A DNA stretch of 64,000 nucleotides from positions 3,583,900-3,647,899 of the forward strand of contig CM049322.1 in NCBI GenBank assembly GCA_026874595.1, given 5' to 3'. The DNA is from Sipunculus nudus. Its lineage: Eukaryota; Annelida; Sipuncula; Golfingiida; Sipunculidae. Shown here one piece after another: positions 1-11,990 of this stretch (position 1 is the stretch's first letter; each line of letters starts with the position of its first letter). The notes under the pieces were generated by a model. It was not told the origin of the DNA and searched no databases. It saw only the letters and a list, made by a program, of their open reading frames with translations. A program made the position numbers and the translations under genes.

Positions 1-210
1 TGTGAGGCCGATAGACTGGGAGGCAGATACACTGTGAGGCTGATAGACAGGGAGGCAGATACACTGTGAGGCTGATAGACTGGGAGGCAGATACACTGTG
101 AGGCTGATAGACTGGGAGGCAGATACACTGTGAGGCTGATAGACTGGGAGGCAGATACACTGTGAGGCCGATAGACTGGGAGACAGATACACTGTGAGGC
201 TGATGCATTG
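1..210. repeat. 32-bp satellite array, left edge
   Basis: Tandem copies of a 32-bp unit (tgaggctgatagactggg followed by aggcagatacactg) that runs off the left edge. The two halves are variants of one 16-bp monomer. Long open frames through it are a by-product of a stop-free repeat. Confidence 0.95.
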
Positions 211-534
211 CGAGGCTGAAGGTCTCTTTCCATGGGCGCGTATATGCGTGAACTGGCAGTTATATATGTATATATGTGTACAGTGGATCAAGCAGGCCTT
301 CCACAACAAGATGGTGAAATGACGTCATTTTACCCTGAATCCCTGAGTTCACGCAGACCTTTGCGTGAAAATCACTCCTGTGGCTATTTTCACGCATATA
401 CGCACATACGCATATACGCTGACGGACACATGGAAACACCCCAGTTATAAAATCATGTGAGCGATTTTTCACGCATATACACACATACGCATATACGCGC
501 ACAAGGAAACGCTGCTTGATCAGCTGCGAGGCAG
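206..534. repeat. Higher-order spacer, copy 1
   Basis: A non-satellite segment of about 320 bp that recurs apparently without change 794 bp and 3602 bp further on. It is rich in alternating cgcatatacgcacata-type sequence. No gene is recognised in it. Confidence 0.9.
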
Positions 535-999
535 TTACACTGAGGCTGATGCACTGCGAGGCAGATACACTGAGGCTGATACACTGTGAGGTTGATACAG
601 TGCTTGAAACGCTGCTTGATCAGCTGCGAGGCAGTTACACTGAGGCTGATACACTGTGAGGCTGATGCACTGCGAGGCAGTTACACTGAGGCAGATACAC
701 AGTGAGGCTGATAGACTGGGAGGCAGATACACTGAGGCTGATAGACTGGGAGGCAGATACGCTGTGAGGCTGATAGACTGGGAGGCAGATACACTGTGAG
801 GCTGATAGACTGGAGGGCAGATACACTGTGAGGCCGATAGACAGGGAGGCAGATACACTGTGAGGCTGATAGACTGGAGGGCAGATACACTGTGAGGCCG
901 ATAGACTGGGAGACAGATACACTGTGAGGCCGATAGACAGGGAGGCAGATACACTGTGAGGCTGATAGACTGGGAGACAGATACACTGTGAGGCTGATG
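535..999. repeat. 32-bp satellite array between spacers 1 and 2
   Basis: Same 32-bp family, starting with a variant junction in which aacgctgcttgatcagctgc appears twice. With spacer 1 it forms a 794-bp higher-order unit. Confidence 0.92.
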
Positions 1000-1328
1000 C
1001 ATTGCGAGGCTGAAGGTCTCTTTCCATGGGCGCGTATATGCGTGAACTGGCAGTTATATATGTATATATGTGTACAGTGGATCAAGCAGGCCTTCCACAA
1101 CAAGATGGTGAAATGACGTCATTTTACCCTGAATCCCTGAGTTCACGCAGACCTTTGCGTGAAAATCACTCCTGTGGCTATTTTCACGCATATACGCACA
1201 TACGCATATACGCTGACGGACACATGGAAACACCCCAGTTATAAAATCATGTGAGCGATTTTTCACGCATATACACACATACGCATATACGCGCACAAGG
1301 AAACGCTGCTTGATCAGCTGCGAGGCAG
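1000..1328. repeat. Higher-order spacer, copy 2
   Basis: Copy of the 206-534 segment, offset 794 bp. The corresponding reading frames are identical over the compared parts. Confidence 0.9.
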
Positions 1329-3807
1329 TTACACTGAGGCTGATGCACTGCGAGGCAGATACACTGAGGCTGATACACTGTGAGGTTGATACAGTGCTTG
1401 AAACGCTGCTTGATCAGCTGCGAGGCAGTTACACTGAGGCTGATACACTGTGAGGCTGATGCACTGCGAGGCAGTTACACTGAGGCAGATACACAGTGAG
1501 GCTGATAGACTGGGAGGCAGATACACTGAGGCTGATAGACTGGGAGGCAGATACGCTGTGAGGCTGATAGACTGGGAGGCAGATACACTGTGAGGCTGAT
1601 AGACTGGAGGGCAGATACACTGTGAGGCCGATAGACAGGGAGGCAGATACACTGTGAGGCTGATAGACTGGAGGGCAGATACACTGTGAGGCCGATAGAC
1701 AGGGAGGCAGATACACTGTGAGGCTGATAGACTTGGAGGCAGATACACTGTGAGGCTGATAGACTGGGAGGCAGATACACTGTGAGGCCGATAGACTGGG
1801 AGGCAGATACACTGTGAGGCTGATAGACTGGGAGGCAGATACACTGTGAGGCTGATAGACTGGAGGGCAGATACACTGTGAGGCCGATAGACAGGGAGGC
1901 AGATACACTGTGAGGCCGATAGACTGGGAGGCAGATACACTGTGAGGCCGATAGACTGGGAGGCAGATACACTGTGAGGCTGATAGACTGGGAGGCAGAT
2001 ACACTGTGAGGCCGATAGACTGGGAGGCAGATACACTGTGAGGCCGATAGACTGGGAGGCAGATACACTGTGAGGCCGATAGACAGGGAGGCAGATACAC
2101 TGTGAGGCCGATAGACTGGGAGGCAGATACACTGTGAGGCCGATAGACTGGGAGACAGATACACTGTGAGGCCGATAGACTGGGAGGCAGATACACTGTG
2201 AGGCTGATAGACTGGGAGGCAGATACACTGTGAGGCCGATAGACTGGGAGGCAGATACACTGTGAGGCTGATAGACTGGGAGGCAGATACACTGTGAGGC
2301 TGATAGACTGGAGGGCAGATACACTGTGAGGCCGATAGACAGGGAGGCAGATACACTGTGAGGCCGATAGACTGGGAGGCAGATACACTGTGAGGCCGTT
2401 AGACTGGGAGGCAGATACACTGTGAGGCTGATAGACTGGGAGGCAGATACACTGTGAGGCTGATAGACTGGGAGGCAGATACACTGTGAGGCCGATAGAC
2501 TGGGAGGCAGATACATTGTGAGGCTGATAGACTGGGAGGCAGATACACTGTGAGGCTGATAGACTGGGAGGCAGATACACTGTGAGGCTGATAGACTGGG
2601 AGGCAGATACACTGTGAGGCTGATAGACTGGGAGGCAGATACACTGTGAGGCTGATAGACAGGGAGGCAGATACACTGTGAGGCCGATAGACAGGGAGGC
2701 AGATACACTGTGAGGCCGATAGACAGGGAGGCAGATACACTGTGAGGCTGATAGACTGGGAGGCAGATACACAGTGAGGCTGATAGACTGGGAGGCAGAT
2801 ACACTGAGGCTGATAGACTGGGAGGCAGATACGCTGTGAGGCTGATAGACTGGGAGGCAGATACACTGTGAGGCTGATAGACTGGAGGGCAGATACACTG
2901 TGAGGCCGATAGACAGGGAGGCAGATACACTGTGAGGCTGATAGACTGGAGGGCAGATACACTGTGAGGCCGATAGACAGGGAGGCAGATACACTGTGAG
3001 GCTGATAGACTTGGAGGCAGATACACTGTGAGGCTGATAGACTGGGAGGCAGATACACTGTGAGGCCGATAGACTGGGAGGCAGATACACTGTGAGGCTG
3101 ATAGACTGGGAGGCAGATACACTGTGAGGCTGATAGACTGGAGGGCAGATACACTGTGAGGCCGATAGACAGGGAGGCAGATACACTGTGAGGCCGATAG
3201 ACTGGGAGGCAGATACACTGTGAGGCCGATAGACTGGGAGGCAGATACACTGTGAGGCTGATAGACTGGAGGGCAGATACACTGTGAGGCCGATAGACAG
3301 GGAGGCAGATACACTGTGAGGCCGATAGACTGGGAGGCAGATACACTGTGAGGCCGATAGACTGGGAGGCAGATACACTGTGAGGCTGATAGACTGGGAG
3401 GCAGATACACTGTGAGGCTGATAGACTGGGAGGCAGATACACTGTGGGGCCGATAGACAGGGAGGCAGATACACTGTGAGGCTGATAGACAGGGAGGCAG
3501 ATACACTGTGAGGCCGATAGACAGGGAGACAGATACACTGTGAGGCTGATAGACAGGGAGGCAGATACACTGTGAGGCTGATAGACAGGGAGGCAGATAC
3601 ACTGTGAGGCTGATAGACAGGGAGGCAGATACACTGTGAGGCCGATAGACAGGGAGGCAGATACACTGTGAGGCCGATAGACAGGGAGGCAGATACACTG
3701 TGAGGCTGATAGACAGGGAGGCAGATACACTGTGAGGCCGATAGACAGGGAGACAGATACACTGTGAGGCCGATAGACAGGGAGACAGATACACTGTGAG
3801 GCTGATG
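1329..3807. repeat. Main 32-bp satellite array (about 77 units)
   Basis: Near-perfect 32-bp units with recurring single-base variants (ctggga, caggga, ctggag; gctgat or gccgat). Blocks of variants repeat in the same order, for example around 1500-1800 and 2760-3100, showing that multi-unit blocks have been duplicated. Open frames on the minus strand here are repeat artefacts. Confidence 0.93.
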
Positions 3808-4136
3808 CACTGCGAGGCTGAAGGTCTGTTTCCATGGGCGCGTATATGCGTGAACTGGCAGTTATATATGTATATATGTGTACAGTGGATCAAGCAGGCC
3901 TTCCACAACAAGATGGTGAAATGACGTCATTTTACCCTGAATCCCTGAGTTCACGCAGACCTTTGCGTGAAAATCACTCCTGTGGCTATTTTCACGCATA
4001 TACGCACATACGCATATACGCTGACGGACACATGGAAACACCCCAGTTATAAAATCATGTGAGCGATTTTTCACGCATATACACACATACGCATATACGC
4101 GCACAAGGAAACGCTGCTTGATCAGCTGCGAGGCAG
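3808..4136. repeat. Higher-order spacer, copy 3
   Basis: Third copy of the spacer, 2808 bp beyond copy 2, with a few differences at its left edge (gcactgcg and ggtctgtttcc instead of gcattgcg and ggtctctttcc). Confidence 0.9.
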
Positions 4137-5240
4137 TTACACTGAGGCTGATGCACTGCGAGGCAGATACACTGAGGCTGATACACTGTGAGGTTGATAC
4201 AGTGCTTGAAACGCTGCTTGATCAGCTGCGAGGCAGTTACACTGAGGCTGATACACTGTGAGGCTGATGCACTGCGAGGCAGTTACACTGAGGCTGATAC
4301 ACTGTGAGGTTGATACAGTGTGAGGTTGTCACACTGTGCGTCGGACACACTGTGAGGCTGGTACACTGTAAGGCTGATACACTGTGAGACTAATACACTG
4401 TGAGGCCGATACACTTTGAGGCTGATATACTGTGAGGCAGTTATACTGAGGCAGAAACAGTCTGATGCTGATGCACTGCAAGGCAGTTACCTGAGGCTGA
4501 TACACTGTGAGGCTGATATATTGCGAGGCTGATACACTGTGAGGCGGATGCACTGCGAGGCAGTTACACTGAGGCTGATACACTGTGAGGCTGATACTCT
4601 GTGAGGCAGTAACACTGAGGCTGATACTATGTGAGGCTGAAACACCGTGAGGCTGAAACACTGTGAAATTGATACACTGTGAGGCCGATACACATCGAGG
4701 CTGATACACTGTGAGGCTGATAAACTGTGAGGCTGATACACTGTGAGGCAGTTACACTGAGGCTTATACATTGTGAGGCTGATGCACAGAGAGGATGATA
4801 CACTGTGAGGCGGATACACTTTGAGGCTGATACACTGTGAGGCTGACACACTGTGAGAGTGATACACTGTGAGACCGATACACTCTGAGGCTGATACACT
4901 ATGAGGCTGATGCACTGCTAGGCAGATACACTGAGGCTTATTCATTGTGAGGCTGATACACTGTGAGGCAGTTACACTTAGGTTGATACACTCTGAGGCT
5001 GATACACTATGAGGCTGATGCACTGCTAGGCAGATACACTGAGGCTTATACATTGTGAGGCTGATACACTGTGAGGCATTAACACTTAGGTTGATACACT
5101 GTGAGGCTGATACACTGTGAGGCTGATGCACATTAAGGCTGATGCACTGCGAGGCAGTTACACTGAGGCTGATACACAGTGCGGTGGATGTGTTGTGAGA
5201 CCGATACACTGTGAGGCTGATACTTTAAAGTCGATACACG
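4137..5240. repeat. Degenerate 16-bp satellite
   Basis: Diverged tandem copies of tgaggctgatacactg, the 16-bp monomer underlying the 32-bp dimer. Divergence is much higher than in 1329-3807, so this looks like the older edge of the array. Confidence 0.88.
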
Positions 5241-5623
5241 GGACGAGTATGTGGGAGAATTAATATTTATTTATTTATTTATTTCATTTATTTTGGCAAG
5301 TCTGTCTTAGAGAATTTCTACTTTTGGACATTTACATATGCATCATATAAAAGTGACTACGGAATTTGCGTCTTTAATAGTGCCTCTATGCTATAAGCCC
5401 TGGCAAATTTGTAAAAAACCAAACTTGTAAATTATGCAACAAATAATTACAAGAACACCCGAAAACACATTATTTATCATAAGGTATTTCACATTATTTG
5501 ATAATAAGTATAACAGACACTTGTATGGACCAGTACCGGCCCCAAGTTTTTTTGAACGGTTCATCACAATCCGGGCCGCTGATTCACTCGCATACTTGTC
5601 ATTATGGAATTTCCGATTTATTC
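5241..5623. other. No gene seen; short (ATTT)n run
   Basis: AT-rich sequence with an attt repeat near 5262-5286. No coding frame or recognisable element. Confidence 0.6.
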
Positions 5624-5828
5624 ATGGGCGGATCCAGGATTTCCAAAAGGGGAGGGTCCAGTCACGAAATTTTCATAGGAAAAAGTAAAAAAAGTTCCCA
5701 GATCCAGGAAGGGAGGGGTCCAGGCCGGAAAACATGGTTTGAACTCCTGAGAAAAAGACTGTAGCGGGTCAAAAGAGGGGGTCCAGACCCATAAATTTGA
5801 CCCCTTCCCCCTCTTTATCCGCCACTGA
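5624..5828. mobile_element. Short inverted-repeat element (GGCGGATCC family)
   Basis: Starts gggcggatccagg and ends ttatccgccactg, an imperfect terminal inverted repeat around a 205-bp body with G-rich and C-rich halves. The word attcat occurs at both borders. A related copy is at 58256-58407 and degraded pieces are near 9340-9372 and 54190-54310. Superfamily not assigned. Confidence 0.55.
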
Positions 5829-6690
5829 TATTCATATTATTATCTTAAAAGATAGTTACTGGGTATCAATTAAAATCAGATTTTTTTTCAGAACTTCGTG
5901 ATCAAAGCAAGCAGAATAAAAGAAAACAACTTGTACATACCTGTGATATAACTACTTTATTTACATCCTGTATATGGAGTTATGATTATGTTTTCGATAT
6001 CACCACTGATGATAGCTTTTTAATTTGATAATGAGCAGCAGCCAGGAGATGACATTTACGTCTTCTTTATTAACAACATTTTAATAATGTTAAACTTTAA
6101 TGTGTGGTGATAATATGTAGGCCTGTTCTATGTACATATCAATAAACACACCAGACAAATTCTGACAGGGCAGGTATGCATAAAATCCCGGATACGTGCC
6201 AGGTGTAAAGTAAGGAATATAAAATGCAGAATCTTGCTAAAATAACAAAACTTCACAAAATTCCTCCGTCAAAAAACTAGGATCGATACTACAAAACATG
6301 TACGTGTTACCATGGGGATAGGCCTATATACGTGTTACCATGGGGATATATATACGCGTTTCCACGCGAATATCAGCGAACAAGCATGTACTTGGGATTT
6401 TAATTAGCGCGAATTTTTAATACACATATTACATGAACTAGGTATCCTTCATAAGGATTTTTAGTATTTTGCGGAAATTTTAACAACCATAGGCCTACTT
6501 TGGTCCACAGGCCAATACAGTATGAAATGTTATATGCTTCCAGTGCCCCCCCCCCCCCCCCTTCAGCTGTAACATCTGACATTTTATCGAGTTCTTTTCC
6601 ATTTGTTCGTAATAAATTTTCATTTTTCATATTACCTTTTTATTCCATAGCTTTATGATTATTATGTTTATTACTTTTCAAAAGTTGAGT
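5829..6690. other. No gene seen; AT-rich with a poly-C run
   Basis: Non-coding. It contains a short duplication (cgtgttaccatggggata near 6303-6350) and a C run near 6545-6562. Confidence 0.6.
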
Positions 6691-7030
6691 ATATATTAAT
6701 GAATAGCTATGTGATTTACTCCATTGAGATAGCATACAAATATATACCAGTATATTGAGAGAGGGAGTCTTTCCACATGCTGCTAGGTGTTATCACCCAG
6801 GAATCTCCCCCCCCCCCCCCCCCCCCCGCATTCGCCTGTGAGTGAGGCACGGCCTTCCAATCAGCCTACACAGCTCTCAGCTTGGGCTGGAGTCGACCGT
6901 GAAAAATCTCACGGCTCCTCGGCTGAAACTCAGATTCACGCTCTGTGCTCTTCTGTCCGGGTCCTGTGCGCTGCCTCGACCACAGAAGCCGGTAAAATGC
7001 AAAGTTTGACATAAGAACTAAACGTATCAA
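6690..7030 (+). repeat. Dispersed repeat R1, copy 1
   Basis: Shares a collinear order of blocks with 46415-46735: a gatttactcc.ttg.gata stretch, ggagtctt, gctaggtgttatcacc, a long C run, gcacggccttc, aatctcacggct, and a closing cacagaagcc. Both copies are in the same orientation. The GC-rich second half recalls a promoter or LTR piece, but no coding frame or tRNA primer site was recognised. Confidence 0.65.
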
Positions 7031-7090
7031 TTATTTAACCACGAGTACCACATTTAAAACTAGAATACGGGTAGTCGACAAGCGACTACG

Positions 7091-8804
7091 TGTATCCGCC
7101 AAAATCAGAGAAGTACGGGTGAAGTAAGGCATGGATTGAGTGGCAAGGGGATATAGAGTTACATGTGTTAAATATTAGAACGGAACTCTGCCACATAAAC
7201 ATGATTGTAGGTGGCGCCACCTGTTATTTGAAACTATCCAAGATATATACACAAGCAAAATTTGATGTGGAAAAGTCAAACCACTGTAGAGATATGAGTG
7301 ATTTTATCCCACAGCAGACAAACAGATGGACGCTGTGCAAAAATGGCTACAGGTTGCGCCACCATTTTTGTGTATGTTTTAAAGCTATCCAAGGGCTTCA
7401 TTTGTGTAAAAAAAATTTCCTGATTGGTTGAATGAGTCCGGAGATATAAGCATGGATGTCTACAGCATGAATGTGAATGTAGGTGGCACCACCTGTCATA
7501 AAATCAAGAAAGCTATGCGGGATGTATAAGCATGCTGAATTTCAGGTAATTTGGTCAAACCACTGCAGGGATATGAGTGATTTTAACCCCAGGCAGACAA
7601 ACAGATGGACTCTGTGTAAAAATGGCTGCAGGTGACGCCACCATTTTTGTGTATGTTATAAAGCTATCCAAGGGCTACATTTGTGTAAATTTTTTTTCCT
7701 GATTGGTCAAACAGTTCCCGAGATATGAGCTTGGATGTCTGCAGCGTTAACGTGAATGTAGGTGGCGCCACCTGTCATAAAATCGAGAAAGCTGTCTAGG
7801 ATGTATACGCATGCCGAATTTTAGATGAATTAGTCAAACCACTGCAGAGATATGAGTGATTTTAACCCCAGGCAGATGAACAGATGGACACTGTGCAAAC
7901 ATGGTTGCAGGTGGCGCCGCCTTTTGTTTTGTATGTTATAAAGCTATCCCAGGGCTACATTTGTGTAAAAATTTTTTCCGGATCGGTCAACCGGTTCCCG
8001 AGATATATGGGTTTATGTGTGGAGCGTTAACGTGAATGTAGGTGGCGCCACCTGTCATAAAATCAAGAAAGCTATCTAGGATGTATACACATGCCGAATT
8101 TTAGGTGAATTAGTCAAACCACTGCAGAGATATGAGTGATTTTAACCCCAGGCAGATGAACAGATGGACACTGTGCAAACATGGTTGCAGGTGGCGCCAC
8201 CTTTTGTTGTGTATGTTATAAAGCTATCCCAGGGCTACATTTGTGTAAATTTTTTTTCCGGATCGGTCAAACGGTTCCCGAGATATATGGGTTTATGTGT
8301 GGAGCGTTAACGTGAATGTAGGTGGCGCCACCTGCCATAAAATCGAGAAAGCAATCTAGGATGTATACGCATGCTGAATTTTAGAGGAATTAGTCAAACC
8401 ACTGCAGAGATATGAGTGATTTTAACCCCAGGCAGATGAACAGATGGACACTGTGCAAAAATGGTTGCAGGTGGCGCCACCTTTTGTTGTGTATGTTATA
8501 AGGCTATCCCAGGGCTACATTTGTGTAAAATTTTTTTCCGGATCGGTCAAACGGTTCCCGAGATATATGGGTTTATGTGTGGAAACAGACGCACAAACGG
8601 ACGCTGGGCAGAGACGAAAGGTCAGAGGTCAAGGTCACTTGGTTAGGCACCAGTTCACATGTGACCCGATAATTTGTGTAAGTTTCGGAAAAAATCTGTC
8701 CAGTAGTCTCAGAGGAGTTCTCCGGAAACGAACGCGGCGGTGGCGGCGGCGGCGGAACCCGGTCAATAACATAGTATCCGCAAAACTTCGTTTTGGCGGA
8801 TACA
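7091..8804. mobile_element. 1.7-kb inverted-repeat element carrying a 280-bp tandem array
   Basis: Bounded by perfect 14-bp inverted termini tgtatccgccaaaa (7091-7104) and ttttggcggataca (8791-8804). The right end is also a hairpin with a second inner gtatccg. The interior is about 4.5 tandem units of about 280 bp, each with two ggtggcgccacc-like palindromes (for example 7761, 8041, 8321 and 8191, 8471). The last 200 bp are non-repeated and include a ggc triplet run. No transposase; non-autonomous. No clear target duplication. Confidence 0.7.
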
Positions 8805-9228
8805 ATAATGACATTTTGCAAGTTATAGACGTAGATGCGCATTTCACAGTTGACATAAAAATTTTACGAAGTATTGAATGTTTGGACTTTACAGTTTATT
8901 CCCCAATTTTGCAGAAATATAAATATTAAAGCCGGCAACACGTTAACCCCAACCCCTTAAAGTTTGAAGACGTTATGCAAAAAAAAAAAATTGTATTTGA
9001 GGAACAGAAAATCCTCGTAATCTTTTGTTAAAGGTGCTTCAAAATGTCCTCTTTTCATTGTATACTAGTATTTTAAAAATTTCACTGATATATATGCTCC
9101 CATACACTCCCCATGTAAATATAATAAACTTTAATAATGACATGGCTCTAGATTTTATTAATATTTCCATAAGGTTGAGTGTATTACGTGAAAACACACA
9201 CACATTATATAAATATATATATACACAC

Positions 9229-9265
<37 letters not shown>

Positions 9266-9852
9266 CATAACAAAAAAATTAAGAACTTTGTTTAGATTAT
9301 ACCCATAAAACGCCAATTCAATAATGACAATATTAGCGCTCCCCTGTTCGCGATTTTCTTGATCCGCCACTGGCTTCTGATCAGACATTGCCCGGAATGT
9401 GTGTGTTGGGGGGGGGGGGGGGGCAGACAGAGTGATCTCGAAAAATTTCTTTTGTATTCACACAGTCTCAAATATATTGTTAGGAAATAAATTGCAAATA
9501 TATACAAATGTATATGGTAATTTCAAGTCACTGAATAAACAAACAAGACATCATTTTTTTCAAGAACCCCCCCCCCCCCCCCCCCCTGCGTGAACAGAGT
9601 CCGCCGCTCGCTGTCAACAACTTGTACTTTTCCCGGGAGCCGCACGTGCATGAACTCAGTGACCCCGAGATCTGTCAGCCGCCGATAGTGAGGACAGAAT
9701 GAAATACAAAATAAATACAAAAAAAAAGAAGTCTTTCTGGTTCAGTGATATCAACAACCAAATTCACAATGTATACAATAAAAATGACACTTTAGAGGAC
9801 AGATCTTCGTGGTACAGCGAGGATCCTTGTAAACTCTTTGGTCCAGTGTTGT
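8805..9852. other. Gene-free stretch with TA microsatellite and G/C runs
   Basis: Holds a TA run at about 9231-9262, a G run near 9405-9423, a C run near 9567-9587 and a fragment of the GGCGGATCC family near 9340-9372. No coding signal. Confidence 0.6.
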
Positions 9853-9858
9853 TTTATT
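9853..9858 (-). terminator. Candidate polyadenylation signal of the receptor gene
   Basis: The minus strand reads AATAAA about 185 bases beyond the receptor stop codon. This gives a 3' UTR of roughly 200 bases within the last exon. Unverified without transcript ends. Confidence 0.4.
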
Positions 9859-10043
9859 TTTGTCAGAACCAGTGAAGTGTCCGGGCCGCTGTAGCTCCAC
9901 GGAGGTCATCAGGTACAGACGACCTGAACGTAAACATCAGACTGGTCATGTTTATGTCAGGATTATTACTGTTACCGGGATTTATAATGGATTACGATTT
10001 GAACAGTTCTGTCATGGCGGCCTGAGGTAAGTTAAAGTGTTAT

Positions 10044-11990
10044 TTATAAAGTCAGCTCCAGATCAGAACATTTTATTGCCAGCGTCTGTTTTATTTTCTC
10101 CCTCACACGGTCAGATATTTCGTTACGTGACAGATCTAGTGTCCTGAGACCTGACAGTTTTTCTGTTCTGTTTACCAGATCCTCCATGTTGTCATCCAGG
10201 TCGTTATCTTGTACCTCGAGGTTGATGAGTTTATGACAGTCTGGTAGTTTGTCCAGCACTGACCAGAACTTCTGTGATGTGAGGCAGCAGTCACTGAGTG
10301 TGAGAGTAATGAGATGTGTGTCAGACAGACATTCTGTTAGTGAGTTGACAGACATCATGGTCAGGGGGGTCCTCCAAAACTCTAAATGATGTAGAGTCTT
10401 TATATGTCTGACTGCTCTTATTACAGCCAGCAGGTCAGGAGAAGTGTCATCATCATCATCATCACCACCACCATACATCAGTCTCTGTCCAGATCTAGTC
10501 TCCAGGTTAAACCCCCACACTTTGAGTGTTTGTATCGGGAAGTTTGTGAGTGTCAGGTCAAGTTCCTGTGTCATGTAACTCTCATCAACAGAACAAGGTG
10601 AACCAGACGACCTCCACAACCTGATCCATGTTAATGATGGAGCGTTTAAATGTTGTAGTAGACGGAGATGTCTCTCATCAGGTGACCTCAGTGTAAGCTT
10701 GTTGAGTTGGTCTGCTTTCTTTGAGAGATATTTAACATAAACCTTGGCAGGATATATGTGTGTGATGTGTAACTTCATCACCTCAGGTAGAACCAGGTCA
10801 GCCTCACGATGTTCTGATAAATAACTTATCTGTAGTGAGGTGTACATCGCCGCCATGTTGTCCTTATCACCACTTATTATATTTTCTATTTGTTTCTTTA
10901 TGTTCTCTCCTCCCAGACCAGATACAAATGTGATGAGCATGGCCGACTCTCTGAATGCGTGGGGCGAGCCACAGAAATGAAGTAAAAGTTCTTTTTGTTT
11001 CGATTTATCACAATCAACAATAAAAAAAGCCACAAACCACTCTTGAACAGTTTTATGTACAAATGATACAAGTCTCTCTCCTGTTGTTGATGGCTCATCT
11101 TTCAGGAAGCCAAGTTTCCGGGTTGTGTCATTAAAATGTTTGATGGTTTTATAAGGAAAGGTTAATTCAAATCTTTCTCCCATCATTCCTCTTGTCGCTA
11201 TTTCCCCGATTTCCATCAGATTTTTATGATAATACTGGATGATGTCAACATGTTCATGTCTGTCTTTAGTAGCAACATGTTTCTTTTCATATCTACAACA
11301 TGAATATTTGATAAAATCAGAATAAAATCCTGAGATGGTTGAGGCAAGTCGTTTTGTTTCCTTCCATAAACAACACATCAACAACAACACGGCCGGGTAC
11401 CTACTGAGGTGCCGGAGATCATCTGACTGATCTATTTTCTGTAAAAGTTTATCTCCATCACCACTGATCTCATCAAATGATATATGTACATACTCAGTGA
11501 CGCCCTCTGGTGAGAATCCCCGGAGTGACACCTCAGTCTCAGGAACATCAGTTTGTTCAGTAAAATGTGAGTCTGATGAATGTCTGGATGTTATGAATAT
11601 CTGAGCGTATGGTAAATGTTGTCTGTGAGCGAGGTGTGTGATGTCATCAGATGTTGTCTCTCTGTATTCATCATAGCCGTCTAGCAGAAACAAAGTTGAC
11701 GACTGGTTATGTTTGATCAGTTCACATAACTCCTCAGCATCTGTCATCTCAAGCTTCAGCTGTTCTTTTATTACATCCACTCACGTCTGGTTAATCTTTA
11801 CATCTCTAAGGATTATAGGAATCACATATTTGAATTTACTGAGTACCTTCCTCTGTTTTGTGGTCATGTTTGTTTTCTTGTCCAGGATGATGTTACTCCA
11901 GTCCACACAGATTCTACGTGAGATGGTAGACTTCCCGACTCCAGGCTCTCCTGACAGATAGATAAGCTGGCCCCTCTGACCATTTGTAAT
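10044..11990 (-). CDS. Exon 9: NACHT NTPase and leucine-rich repeats, last coding exon
   Basis: This exon starts after ttttcag with ITNGQRGQLIYLSGEPGVGK, giving Walker A (GEPGVGKST, residues 414-422). After the TGA at 11781-11783 the same frame resumes with VDVIKEQL and gives Walker B (LFLLDGYDEY, about 500-509), a sensor-1-like ITSR, a SRYPAVLLLM block (GxP-like region), FVHKTVQEWFVAFF (the NLR F.H.T.QE motif), an Asp-run spacer (about 909-915) and LRR-type repeats such as LINLEVQDNDL and LRTLDLSRNEI. It ends at a stop at 10044-10046. The 578 codons after the TGA open with GTG, not ATG, and contain no other stop, so the interruption is a single point lesion in an otherwise intact frame. No death-fold, CARD or TIR domain is visible. 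Confidence 0.88.

Noticed and set aside
535-3911. Very long minus-strand open frames of up to 860 residues rich in Ser, Leu and Tyr
   Set aside because: The 32-bp unit has no stop in several frames, so every frame is open and encodes the same repeat. No start, splice or domain evidence.
8444-8929. Open frame of 161 codons at the end of the 7.1-8.8 kb element
   Set aside because: Lies across the repeat unit and a ggc run, with no domain similarity and competing frames on both strands.
11778-11785. Use of AC|GTGAGT as a real donor to remove the TGA
   Set aside because: The only nearby acceptors give introns of about 25-55 bases, too short, and a longer intron would remove Walker B.
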